DNA from: Afifella marina DSM 2698
GTDB lineage: Bacteria > Pseudomonadota > Alphaproteobacteria > Rhizobiales > Afifellaceae
DNA: 64,000 nucleotides
Reading direction: 5' to 3'
Assembly: GCF_900102695.1 (NCBI RefSeq)
Contig: NZ_FMVW01000001.1
Location: 1-64,000, forward strand
The position numbers and the translations under genes were made by a program. The notes below the pieces were generated by a model. It was given only the letters and a program-made list of their open reading frames with translations. It did not search any database and had not been told where the DNA came from. This document shows positions 8,486 to 16,767 of the stretch, piece by piece; positions within the stretch are counted from its first letter, which is position 1; the number at the start of each line of letters is the position of its first letter.

Positions 8486-8941
8486 TGCTTTTCCCCTTGC
8501 CGGACTGGTCGCTTCCGCCGCCCGCTCACCGACCCGCTCGGATCCCGCAGACGTCAGGATTATTGTTCAGCAACGCAGACGTGTCTAGCATTCGTAATGA
8601 TCGCATGACGGTCCTACAATCTTTAGGGGCTCGGGCATATGCACCTTTATGCCATCCCGGGGGGCCGCGCTCGAAAGTCGCGTCTTTCATCCGTGATCCG
8701 GGAGGCGACCGGCGTCGGCACGTGTCACCAGACCGATCTCAGCCGCCGGGGGATGCGCGCGGACGATCCATCGGTTATCGGATGCGATGAAAACGGGTCA
8801 AAGCGATAGAGTTTTGCAAGTCGTCCAGCTGAGCATCCGAGCCTCGCATCCTGCCTGCGTGCTGCAAGCCGTGAGGAGGGCAGATATGGCTTTGCGTCTG
8901 CTGGCAGATGAACGAAGCGCTTCGTCGCGAAAGGTCGATCT
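8486..8941. other. 456-base gene-free spacer
   Basis: A divergent intergenic region between gntR (minus) and the P-loop gene (plus). It should carry both promoters. I see no convincing ORF, RNA gene or strong hairpin; the plus-strand gene has an AAAGG ribosome site just before 8942. Confidence 0.5.
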
Positions 8942-9496
8942 ATGAATGCCTCCGCTTCGCGCGAAACCCTCGTGGTCAATATCTTGGGAGGTCCGGGCGT
9001 CGGCAAATCGACTTTTGCCGCCGGGCTCTTTGCCGACCTGAAGCGGCGTCATATCGCCTGCGAGCTCGTGACCGAGGTGACCAAGAGGCGGATCTGGGAA
9101 GGTCGACCGCATGCGATCGCCAACAAGATCACCATTCTCGGCGAGCAATGGGCTCCCGTCGAAGAGCTTCTCGGCAAGGTCGACGTAATCGTGGTCGATG
9201 GATGCGTGCTTTTGGCCAGCATTTATGCTGCGCCCCATTACCCCGCCGCCTTTCACGAACTCTGCCTCTGGTGCCACAAAAGCGTTCGTCGCCTCGACGT
9301 TCTGATCGCCCGCCCTCAGGCAGAGTATGAGACCTTCGGCCGGCTCGAGAGCGGTGACGAGGCGCTGAGGATCGATGCACGCGTCGAAGATCTGGTGCGC
9401 GCCCAGGCCGGCGATGAGGTCCTCGCCGTCGACGACCATGACGAGGGACGCGCAAAACTCGTCGCTGCGATCCTTCAGCGGATCGTCGCGGCCTGA
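8942..9496 (+). CDS. P-loop ATP-binding protein of unknown role
   Basis: A 184-residue soluble protein with a clear Walker A motif, GGPGVGKST, at about 16-24, and a Walker B-like VDVIVVDGC near residue 80. The overall pattern (nucleotide kinase-like N-terminus, charged middle, ERLES-like segment) resembles small stand-alone AAA/NadR-kinase-like ATPases found in phages and bacteria. Function unknown. The ATG at 8942 has AAAGG at a good distance. Its 3' end overlaps the end of the convergent metallophosphoesterase gene by 22 bases. It is a single gene with no same-strand partners. Confidence 0.8.
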   Translation: MNASASRETLVVNILGGPGVGKSTFAAGLFADLKRRHIACELVTEVTKRRIWEGRPHAIANKITILGEQWAPVEELLGKVDVIVVDGCVLLASIYAAPHYPAAFHELCLWCHKSVRRLDVLIARPQAEYETFGRLESGDEALRIDARVEDLVRAQAGDEVLAVDDHDEGRAKLVAAILQRIVAA

Positions 9497-10383
9497 AGCC
9501 GCCTGGTTTCCGGCATCTCCAGCTCTGACCGAGGAGCGTCCCCAAGATCGCCCCCAAGATCGTCTTTCTGCAAGATATCGGCGGGCCTTTGGTGCCAGTT
9601 TTCACCGTCCCAAGCTCTAACCGCGATATCGATCGACCCGTCTTCGATGGTGATGGAATTGTAGGCGTTCGGCTCCCCGCGCAACCGTGTCGAGATCGAA
9701 GTTGCGGCCTGTGCCACCAGGATGGGCGCGTGCGCGGCCTCGCGCCCGCCGATCGGCTCGCCCTCGGTTTCCTCCGCGGGGCCGCCATGCTTGCGGACAT
9801 AGGCCATATGGAAATGTCCTGAGAGCACGAGCCGCACGCCGAGTTCTGCGAAGGTCTCAAGCGCAAGGTCGGCTCGCTTTACCCGCCGCATGTCGATCGG
9901 CGGATCGGGCAGAAGCAGCGGATGATGGGCGACGACGATGCGTAGGGCCGAGGGGTCGGCCGCATCGAAGCGGGCGCCGAGCGCATCGAGCTGCTCGTGG
10001 CTCAAAGAGCCATGCGCCCAATTGAGGCCGAGGCGCATGCGCCGCGAAGTCTTGAGGCCCGCAATGGCAACGCCGTCCATCTCCACGAACGGCTCCAGAT
10101 CCCGGGATATGTGTTTCTTGTAGAGCCGGTAGGGCGTCAGGAAGCGGTCGATGAGATTGACGGCCGGCACGTCGTGATTTCCCGGAACGCAGAAGGTCGG
10201 CATCGGCAAGGCGTCGAGAAAGGCGCCGGCTTCGGCAAACTCGTCGGCCTCGCCGCGCTGGGTGAAGTCGCCGCTGACGACGACGAGATCGGGCCGCGAG
10301 GCGAGGAGATCTTCGTGGAGCGAGGCGGCAAGCCGAGGGTCATGATGCCCGAAATGGAGATCGGAAAGATGTGCGATCCTCAT
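9475..10383 (-). CDS. Metallophosphoesterase (Icc/class III phosphodiesterase-like)
   Basis: A 302-residue enzyme of the calcineurin-like phosphoesterase fold. The metal motifs are in order: DLH (D8, H10), GDF (D39), GNHD (N69, H70), AHHP near residue 152, and SGHFH near residue 188. That set fits the class III cyclic-nucleotide phosphodiesterase branch (Icc/CpdA), although the true substrate could be another phosphodiester. It has no signal peptide. Its start shares four bases (ATGA) with the end of the lipid kinase gene, so the two are co-translated. Confidence 0.9.
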   Translation of the reverse strand: MRIAHLSDLHFGHHDPRLAASLHEDLLASRPDLVVVSGDFTQRGEADEFAEAGAFLDALPMPTFCVPGNHDVPAVNLIDRFLTPYRLYKKHISRDLEPFVEMDGVAIAGLKTSRRMRLGLNWAHGSLSHEQLDALGARFDAADPSALRIVVAHHPLLLPDPPIDMRRVKRADLALETFAELGVRLVLSGHFHMAYVRKHGGPAEETEGEPIGGREAAHAPILVAQAATSISTRLRGEPNAYNSITIEDGSIDIAVRAWDGENWHQRPADILQKDDLGGDLGDAPRSELEMPETRRLQAATIR

Positions 10384-11345
10384 GCGGACGCCCTCTCATG
10401 ATGAGGCGCTGAGGCGATCTCGCCCTCGTCCGCCGTCTCTCCCGGTTGAGCGACCGGGGCGAGCACCGTGAGGGCGTGCGGGTGAATGCGAAAATCGAGA
10501 GGCGGGCGGATTTTCTCGACTTCGCCGTCGACCATTGCCTGCACCAGACGACGCTGCGTCGACAGCCGCACGTCGCGCGCCTCATGGATGATGAGCGCCT
10601 CGTCATCGCGCCAGCGCCCTACCGCCATGCCGACGACGAGCCGCAGAAGATCGAAGAGGCCGAGATGGCGCAGGGCATAGATCGTCAGAAGCCCGCGATC
10701 GAGCCTGCGGCGCGAGAAGAAGCGGCCGACCTCTTCGTCATAGGCATTGTTCGCGACCGCGATGGAGCGGACGCGCAACGTTTCCGTGTTGTCGGCGCCG
10801 TCCCTTTGCAGCGTGACGCGCAGATCGTGGGGGTGGGTGAGGCGGCGCCAGAAAAAGCGCAGGAAGCTGAGTCGTGTTCCGAAATCTGGATTGTCCCGCA
10901 GATGCTCGCGGCCAGCCGCCACGGCGGGTGCGAAGCCGATGACGACTTTGTGCAGGAAGAGACGCCCGTTCACCTCGCCGATATCGATCGTCCGCGGTTG
11001 CATGTCGCGAAGTGTCGAGATCGCCTCCTCGATGTCGAGCGGTACGGCAAGATCGCGGGCAAGAAGATTGGCTGTGCCAAGCGGCAGGACGGCGAGCACC
11101 TTGTCGCGCCCTCGAAGGGCCGAGGCGACGGCCGTGACGGTGCCGTCACCCCCTGCGGCGGCGATGATATCGGCCGGAGACGATGCGGCCTCCTGGGCGC
11201 GTTCCGAGAGCGGGCGGGCCGTATCGCTGTCGATGGTGGCGTCGAAACCCGCGGCTGCGAAACGCTCGCGAAGGGAGGCCGGCGTCAACCCGGCTGCGGT
11301 GCCGGAATGGGCGTTGAAGACGACATGGATGCGAAGCGGGTGCAT
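10380..11345 (-). CDS. Diacylglycerol/lipid kinase (YegS/LCB5 family)
   Basis: A 321-residue kinase of the DAGK catalytic family. The nucleotide-binding motif GGDGTV spans 65-70 and is followed by [13 protein letters not shown], which is characteristic of this fold. An N-terminal FNAHSG segment lies near residue 10. It presumably phosphorylates a lipid such as diacylglycerol at the inner membrane face. The stop overlaps the metallophosphoesterase start by four bases, forming a two-gene operon in which a lipid kinase is paired with a phosphoesterase. Confidence 0.9.
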   Translation of the reverse strand: MHPLRIHVVFNAHSGTAAGLTPASLRERFAAAGFDATIDSDTARPLSERAQEAASSPADIIAAAGGDGTVTAVASALRGRDKVLAVLPLGTANLLARDLAVPLDIEEAISTLRDMQPRTIDIGEVNGRLFLHKVVIGFAPAVAAGREHLRDNPDFGTRLSFLRFFWRRLTHPHDLRVTLQRDGADNTETLRVRSIAVANNAYDEEVGRFFSRRRLDRGLLTIYALRHLGLFDLLRLVVGMAVGRWRDDEALIIHEARDVRLSTQRRLVQAMVDGEVEKIRPPLDFRIHPHALTVLAPVAQPGETADEGEIASAPHHERASA

Positions 11346-11418
11346 GAAACGCGGGTTGCCTTGGTTGCGGCCGGTCGATCCGGCGTCTCCTGCGTGAATG
11401 CACCAGGAGGCGAACGGT

Positions 11419-12582
11419 TCATCGGATGGCCTGCAAGCGCAACATCAGGGCAACGAGAACGAACAGAACGAGCCCTGCGGTGATCGGTGCCCCGGCCGAC
11501 GAGAAAATGTCCATTGCCGAGGCCGTGGCAGTCGACCCTCCCGCGCTCCCGATCGCGTAGGAAAGGCCGAAGACGGCACTGCCAGCGACGAGAAGGCCGC
11601 CCGTATAATGCGCCCCGAGAAGCGTGAGCGCGCAGGTGTAAAGGGCGAATTCTGCGGCACCCATCAGGGCGAAGACGGCGAGGATCGCGGCTTCCGATTG
11701 CAGAAACGGGATGATGAGGAAGGTGGCGCCGGCAACGAGGCCACAGGCGATCGCGACCCCGTGGCGGGGCAGGCGGTCGAGAAGCAGGCCGACGAGCGGC
11801 TGTGCGAGTGCGGTGGGCAGCGCGACCATGGTCACGGCGATTGCGGCAAAGGCTTCCGAATGCCCCGTCTTGACGAAATAGACCGGCATCACGGAGATCG
11901 CGGCGATATCGGCGAAGCCGAAAGCAAACACCATGACGACGAGCGCCGGCGCGGACCGTACGAATTTGACCAGCGCGCCGGGCGGCGAAGGCTGGGGCCT
12001 TGTGCGAGCGCGGCGGCTCAGAATGGCCGTCGCGAACGCGACGATGGCGAGATAGACGGCAAGGATGGCGAAAGGAAAGCTGCTGTCGCTGCCGAAGAAC
12101 GGAATGGCGAGGGGGCCGGCGGCAAATCCCGCACACATGCCGGCGCCGTAAAGTCCCGAGATACGTCCTCTCAGATGATCCGGGCAGGCGGCATTGAGCC
12201 AGGCTTCGCTCAGCATGAAGACGAGATTGACGCAGATCCCGAGCACGAAGCGGGCGAGAAACCAGACGACAAGCGAGTCCGTGATGCCGAAGACGAGGAG
12301 GCAGAGGGAGCAGCCGGCAAGGCCCACGATGATGATCTTGTCGCCGGCCAGCCTTGCCGTCAAAGGTCCGATGGCGAGGGTGGAGACGGCAAGGCCGAGG
12401 CTGAAGACGCCGGCATTGAGCCCGATCACGCTATCGGTGACACCTCGATGGGCCATGATCAGCGAAATAAGGGGATAGGTGAGGCCCTGGGAGACCGAAA
12501 AGGCGGTCACGCCGAGGATCACCGCAGCGATTGCGGCCCGGTCGAGCACCAACACCGCTTCTGATGCTTTGCCGACCGACAT
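11419..12582 (-). CDS. MFS transporter
   Basis: A 387-residue inner-membrane protein with about twelve hydrophobic helices arranged as two six-helix halves, joined by a polar loop near 195-210 (SRRARTRPQPSPPG). The loop after helix 2 reads GPLTARLAGDK, close to the MFS motif A position; GRISGLYGAGMCAGFAAGP near residue 140 is a typical helix-5 segment. The profile is that of YcaD-like drug or metabolite exporters. Seventy-three bases separate it from the downstream lipid kinase gene on the same strand. Confidence 0.88.
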   Translation of the reverse strand: MSVGKASEAVLVLDRAAIAAVILGVTAFSVSQGLTYPLISLIMAHRGVTDSVIGLNAGVFSLGLAVSTLAIGPLTARLAGDKIIIVGLAGCSLCLLVFGITDSLVVWFLARFVLGICVNLVFMLSEAWLNAACPDHLRGRISGLYGAGMCAGFAAGPLAIPFFGSDSSFPFAILAVYLAIVAFATAILSRRARTRPQPSPPGALVKFVRSAPALVVMVFAFGFADIAAISVMPVYFVKTGHSEAFAAIAVTMVALPTALAQPLVGLLLDRLPRHGVAIACGLVAGATFLIIPFLQSEAAILAVFALMGAAEFALYTCALTLLGAHYTGGLLVAGSAVFGLSYAIGSAGGSTATASAMDIFSSAGAPITAGLVLFVLVALMLRLQAIR

Positions 12583-12763
12583 ATAAAAAGCCCCTGCCCA
12601 CGCGCCTGCCGGTGGATCGGTCAGATGCCGCCGGCCGCGTGACGATATAAGGCCTGGATGCCGTTTCCACCATCCGCCTCCGTTCAGCGCGTTCGTGCCC
12701 GCGTTCGGAGCGCGCCGGTTAGGCTCGCTCAGGGCCTATCGGGGGCGTGTGGCCAGGAGAGGC

Positions 12764-12784
12764 AAGGACGGGTGTCCCGTCCTT
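12764..12784. terminator. Stem-loop between MFS and FMN-reductase genes
   Basis: AAGGACGGG (12764-12772), loop TGT, CCCGTCCTT (12776-12784): a perfect 9-bp stem. It lies about 65 bases past the stop of the minus-strand reductase gene and could end that transcript, but no T-run follows in either direction, so intrinsic termination is uncertain. Confidence 0.45.
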
Positions 12785-12849
12785 GAAGGAGAAAAATCGA
12801 TGCGCCTCAGACCGAGGTATGAGGCGAAGTCTGAAGCTCGAGCCGGGAG

Positions 12850-13404
12850 CTACTTGCCGAGCTTCGGCATTTTGTCGATCCACTCGCCGAAACGGGCAAG
12901 GTACTCCTTGAGGAAGTCGCGGGTGGTGTCGTCGGTGACGGCCAGATCCCCGTCGATCAACCCCTCTGGAAAGGCGAGATAAACCTCCGGCTGGCCCATG
13001 ACGAAGGCGTTCTGGGTGACGAGGACACTGCGCAGACCGACCTGTGCGGCGGCGGTGCCGATCCGGCCGGGAGATGCGCCGATGACGGAGATTGGTTTGC
13101 CGGTCCAGGAGCTTTCACCGTAGGGACGCGAACCCCAGTCGATGGCGTTCTTGAGAACGGCGGGGATCGAGCGGTTGAATTCCGGCGTGGCGAAGATGAT
13201 GCCGTCCACCTCGGCGAGATCGCGCTTCAGTGCAAGCACGGAAGCGGGCGGATTCTCCCACAGGTCGTCGTTGTAGAGCGGCAGGTTGAGGTCCGGATAA
13301 ATGAAGGTGAATTCATCCTTGCCGAGCTTTTCGAGCGCATGAGCGAGGGTCCGGTTGATGGAGGCGCGCCTTAGGCTGCCTACGAGCACTGCTATCTTTC
13401 GCAT
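12850..13404 (-). CDS. NADPH-dependent FMN reductase
   Basis: A 184-residue flavodoxin-like oxidoreductase. The flavin phosphate loop is VGSLRRASINRTL near the N-terminus, followed by ATPEFNRSIPAVLKNAIDW, which is characteristic of the ChrR/ArsH-like NADPH:FMN or quinone reductases. The ATG at 13404, with AGGAAAGG upstream, is chosen over an in-frame start at 13425 because the family begins right at the MRKIAVLVGS strand. It is transcribed divergently from an HxlR regulator 73 bases away, the usual arrangement for redox-responsive quinone or electrophile reductases. Confidence 0.9.
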   Translation of the reverse strand: MRKIAVLVGSLRRASINRTLAHALEKLGKDEFTFIYPDLNLPLYNDDLWENPPASVLALKRDLAEVDGIIFATPEFNRSIPAVLKNAIDWGSRPYGESSWTGKPISVIGASPGRIGTAAAQVGLRSVLVTQNAFVMGQPEVYLAFPEGLIDGDLAVTDDTTRDFLKEYLARFGEWIDKMPKLGK

Positions 13405-13416
13405 AAGGCCTTTCCT

Positions 13417-13433
13417 GGTTACCATTGGTGACC
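13417..13433. promoter_or_regulatory. Candidate HxlR operator
   Basis: GGTTACC (13417-13423), spacer ATT, GGTGACC (13427-13433): an interrupted near-palindrome (6 of 7 positions pair) in the divergent spacer between the reductase and HxlR genes. It lies just upstream of the reductase start, where a repressor could block expression. Confidence 0.4.
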
Positions 13434-13477
13434 GTCAGATAGGACAGGCCCGCCGGGGGCCACAAGAAGGCACTTTT

Positions 13478-13867
13478 TTGAAACCGCAGATCTGTCACCT
13501 CCCCTCTGATTGCCGGCCTGTGAGTGAGATCCTGTCGCGCATTGGCGACAAATGGTCTGTGCTCGTCATCACCTTGCTGGGCGACGCTCCCTTGCGCTTC
13601 GGGGAGTTGAAGCGCGAGATCGGCGGCATCTCCCAGAAAATGCTGACGGCCACTTTGCGCGCTTTGGAACGCGATGGTTTCGTGCTGCGCCGCGATTACG
13701 GGACCGTGCCGCCGAAGGTGGAATATGAGCTCACCGAGCTCGGACGCGACCTCCTCGTGCCGGTGACGGCGTTGGCGGCATGGGCGCGGCAAAACCAGAC
13801 GCATGTCGAAGAGGCCCGTCGCCGCTTCGACGATGCATGCCCGGAACGGACCGGCGGCTCAGGCTGA
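13478..13867 (+). CDS. HxlR-family transcriptional regulator
   Basis: A winged-helix regulator of about 129 residues. The hallmark CRPVSEILSRIGDKWSVLVI (Cys, then GDKW) is followed by LRFGELKREIGGISQKMLTATLRALERDGFV, the HxlR helix-turn-helix. The most likely start is TTG at 13478, seven bases after AAGAAGG. No ATG lies near the family's usual N-terminus; upstream in-frame starts add unrelated residues that run into the divergent reductase gene. The conserved cysteine suggests thiol-based sensing of electrophiles or quinones. Its 3' end overlaps the end of the yetF-like gene by nine bases. Confidence 0.88.
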   Translation: MKPQICHLPSDCRPVSEILSRIGDKWSVLVITLLGDAPLRFGELKREIGGISQKMLTATLRALERDGFVLRRDYGTVPPKVEYELTELGRDLLVPVTALAAWARQNQTHVEEARRRFDDACPERTGGSG

Positions 13868-14416
13868 AAGACCTGCCTCGGCGCGCGCTTCCTGCCGGCC
13901 CTGGACATGTTGCAGCGTGGACGCCGTGGCGGTTTCCGCTTTCGGCTCGTTTGCCGCCGGAACGACGCTGATCGAACCATCGGTCTCCAGAACCACGGCT
14001 GCTACGGCGTCGATGTCGGCCATCCCTGCAGCCCGCATGGCCGCGTAGACCTCTTCCTCGGTGACCCGCTCTTTCTTGAGTATGGGCTGGACGAAGCGGC
14101 CGCGAAAAAACAGGAGCGCCGGGTCCGCCTTGACGAGCGATTGAAAACCCGCCGAGCGGACCGACGCGTAAGCGACGGCATATTGCAGAAGGCACAGGAG
14201 AGCGAAGGCGAATAATCCTTCGCTCAACGAGACCTCGCTCGACAACAGCGTGGTGGCCAGTATCGAGCCGAGAGCCACCGTAACGATGAAATCGAAGGCG
14301 TTCATCTTCGACAGCGTGCGCTTGCCGGTCGCCCGCAGCAGGAGGACGAGCCCGCCATAGGCCAGGATGCCGATGATAAGGATGCGGAAGAGGTCGCCCC
14401 AGCTGTCGAAGAACAT
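13859..14416 (-). CDS. YetF-like (DUF421) membrane protein
   Basis: A 185-residue protein with three N-terminal membrane helices (about 8-28, 45-65, 68-85) and a cytoplasmic C-terminal domain. The marks RATGKRTLSKMNAFDFIVTVALGSILATTLLS are those of the DUF421/YetF family, whose function is poorly defined but includes envelope-stress and spore roles elsewhere. The tail after residue 160 is rich in A, E and Q. It lies three bases after a small secreted protein gene on the same strand, so the two are probably one transcript. Confidence 0.88.
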   Translation of the reverse strand: MFFDSWGDLFRILIIGILAYGGLVLLLRATGKRTLSKMNAFDFIVTVALGSILATTLLSSEVSLSEGLFAFALLCLLQYAVAYASVRSAGFQSLVKADPALLFFRGRFVQPILKKERVTEEEVYAAMRAAGMADIDAVAAVVLETDGSISVVPAANEPKAETATASTLQHVQGRQEARAEAGLSA

Positions 14417-14419
14417 CGA

Positions 14420-14737
14420 TCAGCCTCCCATATCGCTGAGCTGATCGCAACGCACCCACCATTTCTCCGGCATGGCCGCATCGCGTAACGCCTGCACAAC
14501 GCCGCCTCCGGCATTGGAAAAATCGATGAGACAGAGCGAGCCGCTGTCGCTCTTGAGGCGCGTGATGCTGAGATTGCGGCAGTCGGATGGCATCAAATCG
14601 CCGTTGCTGTCGATGACCTGTTGCAGGCTCTGCTGCGACTGGCAGGCGGGAAAGCTCTCCTGGGCCGCGGCGGGGGCCACAACGGTGAAGGCGATAAGAG
14701 CGGTGGCTGCGCCGGCGGCGATGAGACGGGCCATCAT
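14420..14737 (-). CDS. Small secreted protein of unknown function
   Basis: A 105-residue protein with a signal peptide (MMARLIAAGAATALIA, cleavage near APAAAQ-E) and a mature part of about 80 residues holding four cysteines (CQSQ, DCRN, LCLI, RCDQ), likely two periplasmic disulfides. The ATG pair at 14737/14734 follows a strong GAGGAGG site. I do not recognise a family. It directly precedes the YetF-like gene (three-base gap), which suggests a periplasmic partner of that membrane protein. Confidence 0.72.
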   Translation of the reverse strand: MMARLIAAGAATALIAFTVVAPAAAQESFPACQSQQSLQQVIDSNGDLMPSDCRNLSITRLKSDSGSLCLIDFSNAGGGVVQALRDAAMPEKWWVRCDQLSDMGG

Positions 14738-15048
14738 GGGGCCTCCTCTTGAAACATGCTGTTGCGCTGCACGGCCTGCGAGCGACAGCGCCGCGACCAT
14801 GCAGTCTCACCTACCAACAACCGGCATTTTGGAGAGTTCCGGGGTTTGGACGCGTTGGGGCGCAGTTTTTCTTGTTAATGCCGCAATTGCAGTCTACAAG
14901 AACAACCATCGATCTTTGGCCGGACATTTTGGCCGTTAAGTCCCGTTTCGCCGGGCGCGGGTTCAGACTTCCTCCAAAACTCGACTTCCACACACGTGCG
15001 CATATCGCGTCGCGTGTACCCATACGCGTTCTGCGAAAGGAACATTCC
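14738..15048. other. Long leader region upstream of cspA
   Basis: 311 bases with no convincing gene between the secreted-protein gene (minus) and cspA (plus). Cold-shock genes commonly have a long 5' untranslated leader that refolds with temperature; this spacer is long enough for one, but I could not establish a specific structure by eye. Confidence 0.45.
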
Positions 15049-15258
15049 ATGGCGGTTGGTACCGTAAAATTCTACAATTCCCAAAAGGGTTATGGCTTCA
15101 TCCAGCCGGAGGACGGCGGCAAGGACGTGTTCGTCCATGCCACGGCTCTCGAGCGTGCCGGCATGCGCGGCCTCGTCGAAGGTCAGCGCGTTTCCTTCGA
15201 CGTTGAGGCGGATCGCCGCTCCGGCAAGGAAGCTGCAACGAATCTGCAGCACGCCTGA
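15049..15258 (+). CDS. Cold-shock protein (CspA family)
   Basis: A 69-residue single cold-shock domain, which binds single-stranded RNA/DNA and melts mRNA structure. The RNA-binding motifs KGYGFI (13-18) and DVFVHA (26-31) are intact, and the length is standard. The ATG at 15049 follows GAAAGGAAC. It begins a run of six plus-strand genes, the others being very small and uncharacterised. Confidence 0.96.
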   Translation: MAVGTVKFYNSQKGYGFIQPEDGGKDVFVHATALERAGMRGLVEGQRVSFDVEADRRSGKEAATNLQHA

Positions 15259-15263
15259 TTTTT

Positions 15264-15293
15264 CAGGAGGCGCAGGCTCGCCTGCGCCTCCTG
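15264..15293 (+). terminator. Strong stem-loop after cspA
   Basis: CAGGAGGCGCAGGC (15264-15277) pairs perfectly with 15280-15293 around a two-base centre: a 14-bp inverted repeat starting five bases after the cspA stop. Only TT follows, so it may work as an mRNA-stabilising 3' end or partial terminator that sets cspA above the downstream genes. Confidence 0.65.
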
Positions 15294-15319
15294 TTCCCAT
15301 GCCGTACGGCGGAGGGAAT

Positions 15320-15511
15320 ATGACCAGCCATTCATTCAAGGTGGGCCAGACGGTCCGCCTGTCGCAAAAGACCGTCGGCCCAGGTGTTGCCGGCGTGTAC
15401 AAAATCCTGGCTTTGCTGCCCGAGGAACATGGCGATTGCCAGTACCGCGTACAAAGCACGGTGAGTTCGCAGCAGCGCGTCGTCCAGGAAAGTCAGTTGT
15501 CGCGCCTTTAA
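15320..15511 (+). CDS. Small basic SH3/KOW-like protein, unknown function
   Basis: A 63-residue protein starting at ATG 15320 with GGAGGG directly upstream. The pattern FKVGQTVRLS ... GVYKILALLPEEHGDCQYRVQS ... RVVQESQLSRL suggests a compact five-strand barrel like KOW/SH3 RNA-binding folds. I believe similar small hypothetical proteins occur in Rhizobiales, but no function is known to me. It sits downstream of cspA, separated by a strong hairpin, so it may be expressed from read-through and act on RNA. Confidence 0.75.
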   Translation: MTSHSFKVGQTVRLSQKTVGPGVAGVYKILALLPEEHGDCQYRVQSTVSSQQRVVQESQLSRL

Positions 15512-15634
15512 TGGCGCATGTCTCAGGCCCGGAGACGGTCCTTTCGAACCAAGGCCGGCTTTCCGCGTCTGCCGCTCCCGCTCAAAGCCTGAACGGCGCA
15601 CGATGTGCAACCCGGTTCGGAGAGGATAAATTTC

Positions 15635-15787
15635 ATGGCAAAAGGGCAGGTGCGCGGTTCTAAGGAAACTAAAAAGCCGAAGAACAAAGAAAAGGGCGCC
15701 AAGCACACCCCGAAATATATGGAGACGTCAGAGCTCGGCTCCCTGGGTTCGAGCGGATCGCCTCTCAAGCTCGGTCAGAAGAAATAA
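15635..15787 (+). CDS. Tiny lysine-rich protein, unknown function
   Basis: A 50-residue protein. The N-terminal half is dense in Lys (MAKGQVRGSKETKKPKNKEKG), the C-terminal half is Gly/Ser-rich and ends in LKLGQKK. It is probably disordered and nucleic-acid binding. The ATG at 15635 lies behind AGAGGA. It is three bases ahead of the next gene and so cotranscribed with it. Family not recognised beyond its resemblance to short Lys-rich hypothetical proteins of alphaproteobacteria. Confidence 0.7.
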   Translation: MAKGQVRGSKETKKPKNKEKGAKHTPKYMETSELGSLGSSGSPLKLGQKK

Positions 15788-15790
15788 TCT

Positions 15791-16030
15791 GTGGCGCGCT
15801 TCGAAGTTACGATGTCGAGCGGCGACAAGCTCCTCATCGAGCACGATATCGCATCTGTCGAGGAGATGCGGCTGGTGCTCGAGAAGACCGATTTTCTCGC
15901 CACCAAAGAAGTCAGACTCGGTGCACCCGGTACTCTGCCGGATGTCGTCTTGTCGACCCGCCATATGATGCTGCTCCGCCCGCTCGCCGAGGGTGCGACA
16001 CAGGGCAGCTCTTTCCGGCCCAAGCGATAA
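15791..16030 (+). CDS. Small conserved-type protein, unknown function
   Basis: A 79-residue soluble protein from a GTG at 15791, three bases after the previous stop. The opening MARFEVTMSSGDKLLIEHD reads as a beta-hairpin, followed by a helix (VEEMRLVLEKTDFLA) and a second strand region (VVLSTRHMMLLRPL). It could be a compact alpha/beta adaptor. The tail ends in SSFRPKR. No known domain recognised. It forms part of the cspA-linked small-gene series. Confidence 0.72.
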   Translation: MARFEVTMSSGDKLLIEHDIASVEEMRLVLEKTDFLATKEVRLGAPGTLPDVVLSTRHMMLLRPLAEGATQGSSFRPKR

Positions 16031-16090
16031 TCTAAAATGGGAACGCCGACGAAGCCGTCGACGCATGGGAAGTCCGCAAAGGGGAACGCT

Positions 16091-16360
16091 ATGGCGAGGA
16101 GCGTGAAGGACGTGGCCGAGCTCAAGGCTCGGATGGCGCATGCGCTTTCAAGCGATAACGTCAGCGTCCCGCAGCGAGAATTTCTCGAAAGCCAGAAGGC
16201 GCGGCTCGATCAGCGTGGAACCCATACCATGCTTACCGACGACCAACTCGCGCGCATCGAACGCATCATCGACGAGGCCGGGGCGGAACTCTCCTCGTCT
16301 GGCGCGAATCCATCTGACGCCGACGATGCCGAGTCCACGCCGCCCACAAATCAAGGGTGA
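16091..16360 (+). CDS. Small helical protein, unknown function
   Basis: An 89-residue mostly helical protein: VKDVAELKARMAHALSS, then REFLESQKARLDQRG, then DDQLARIERIIDEAG, ending in an acidic/Ser/Pro-rich disordered tail. The ATG at 16091 is chosen for its AAGGGGAAC site; an upstream in-frame ATG at 16037 lacks one. Its TGA overlaps the next ATG (TGATG), so translation is coupled to the Lys/Ala-rich protein. No family recognised. Confidence 0.7.
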   Translation: MARSVKDVAELKARMAHALSSDNVSVPQREFLESQKARLDQRGTHTMLTDDQLARIERIIDEAGAELSSSGANPSDADDAESTPPTNQG

Positions 16361-16767
16361 TGCCGATGTCTACAAAAACACAAGGCAAAGGTGACAGCGT
16401 CAAGCTGCGCCGCGACAAGGCCGATGCGACCACTGCCGCAGCGAAGGCTGTGATCGACGCCGAACTGAACGCGGCGCGCCAGAAGACCGAGCGGTTGCGG
16501 GCGCAGCGCCTCGCCAAAGAGGCCGACGACGCCGGATTGGCGAAGGAGGCGGCGGAAAACGCGCCCAAAAAGGGTGCCCGAAAGACCGCGAAGAAGCGTG
16601 TGACGAAGAGTGCCGCTCTCAAGGCCGCCGGCACGCCCCCTGAGGTCGATGAGGTCAAGGCGCCAAAGAAGAAGTCGAAGGCGAAAAAGGCTGTGCCGGC
16701 GCCTGTCGCCGATATGGACGACGACGTCGAGGAGCCTGACGAGGCCGATGAGGTCGCAGAGCTTTAG
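16360..16767 (+). CDS. Lys/Ala-rich histone-H1-like protein
   Basis: A 135-residue protein with three sections: an Ala/Lys/Arg-rich coiled-coil-prone N-terminal half (AAAKAVIDAELNAARQKTERLRAQRLAKEA), a strongly basic middle (KKGARKTAKKR, KAPKKKSKAKKA) and a short acidic tail (DMDDDVEEPDEADEVAEL). The basic middle resembles histone-H1-like or nucleoid-associated tails. ATG 16360 overlaps the previous stop; a second ATG lies two codons on. It closes the cspA-linked cluster. Composition supports nucleic-acid binding; nothing else can be claimed. Confidence 0.7.
   Translation: MPMSTKTQGKGDSVKLRRDKADATTAAAKAVIDAELNAARQKTERLRAQRLAKEADDAGLAKEAAENAPKKGARKTAKKRVTKSAALKAAGTPPEVDEVKAPKKKSKAKKAVPAPVADMDDDVEEPDEADEVAEL

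Noticed and set aside
8725-9006. 93-codon minus-strand frame in the gntR/P-loop spacer
   Set aside because: Overlaps the start of the well-supported P-loop gene and has no recognisable domain.
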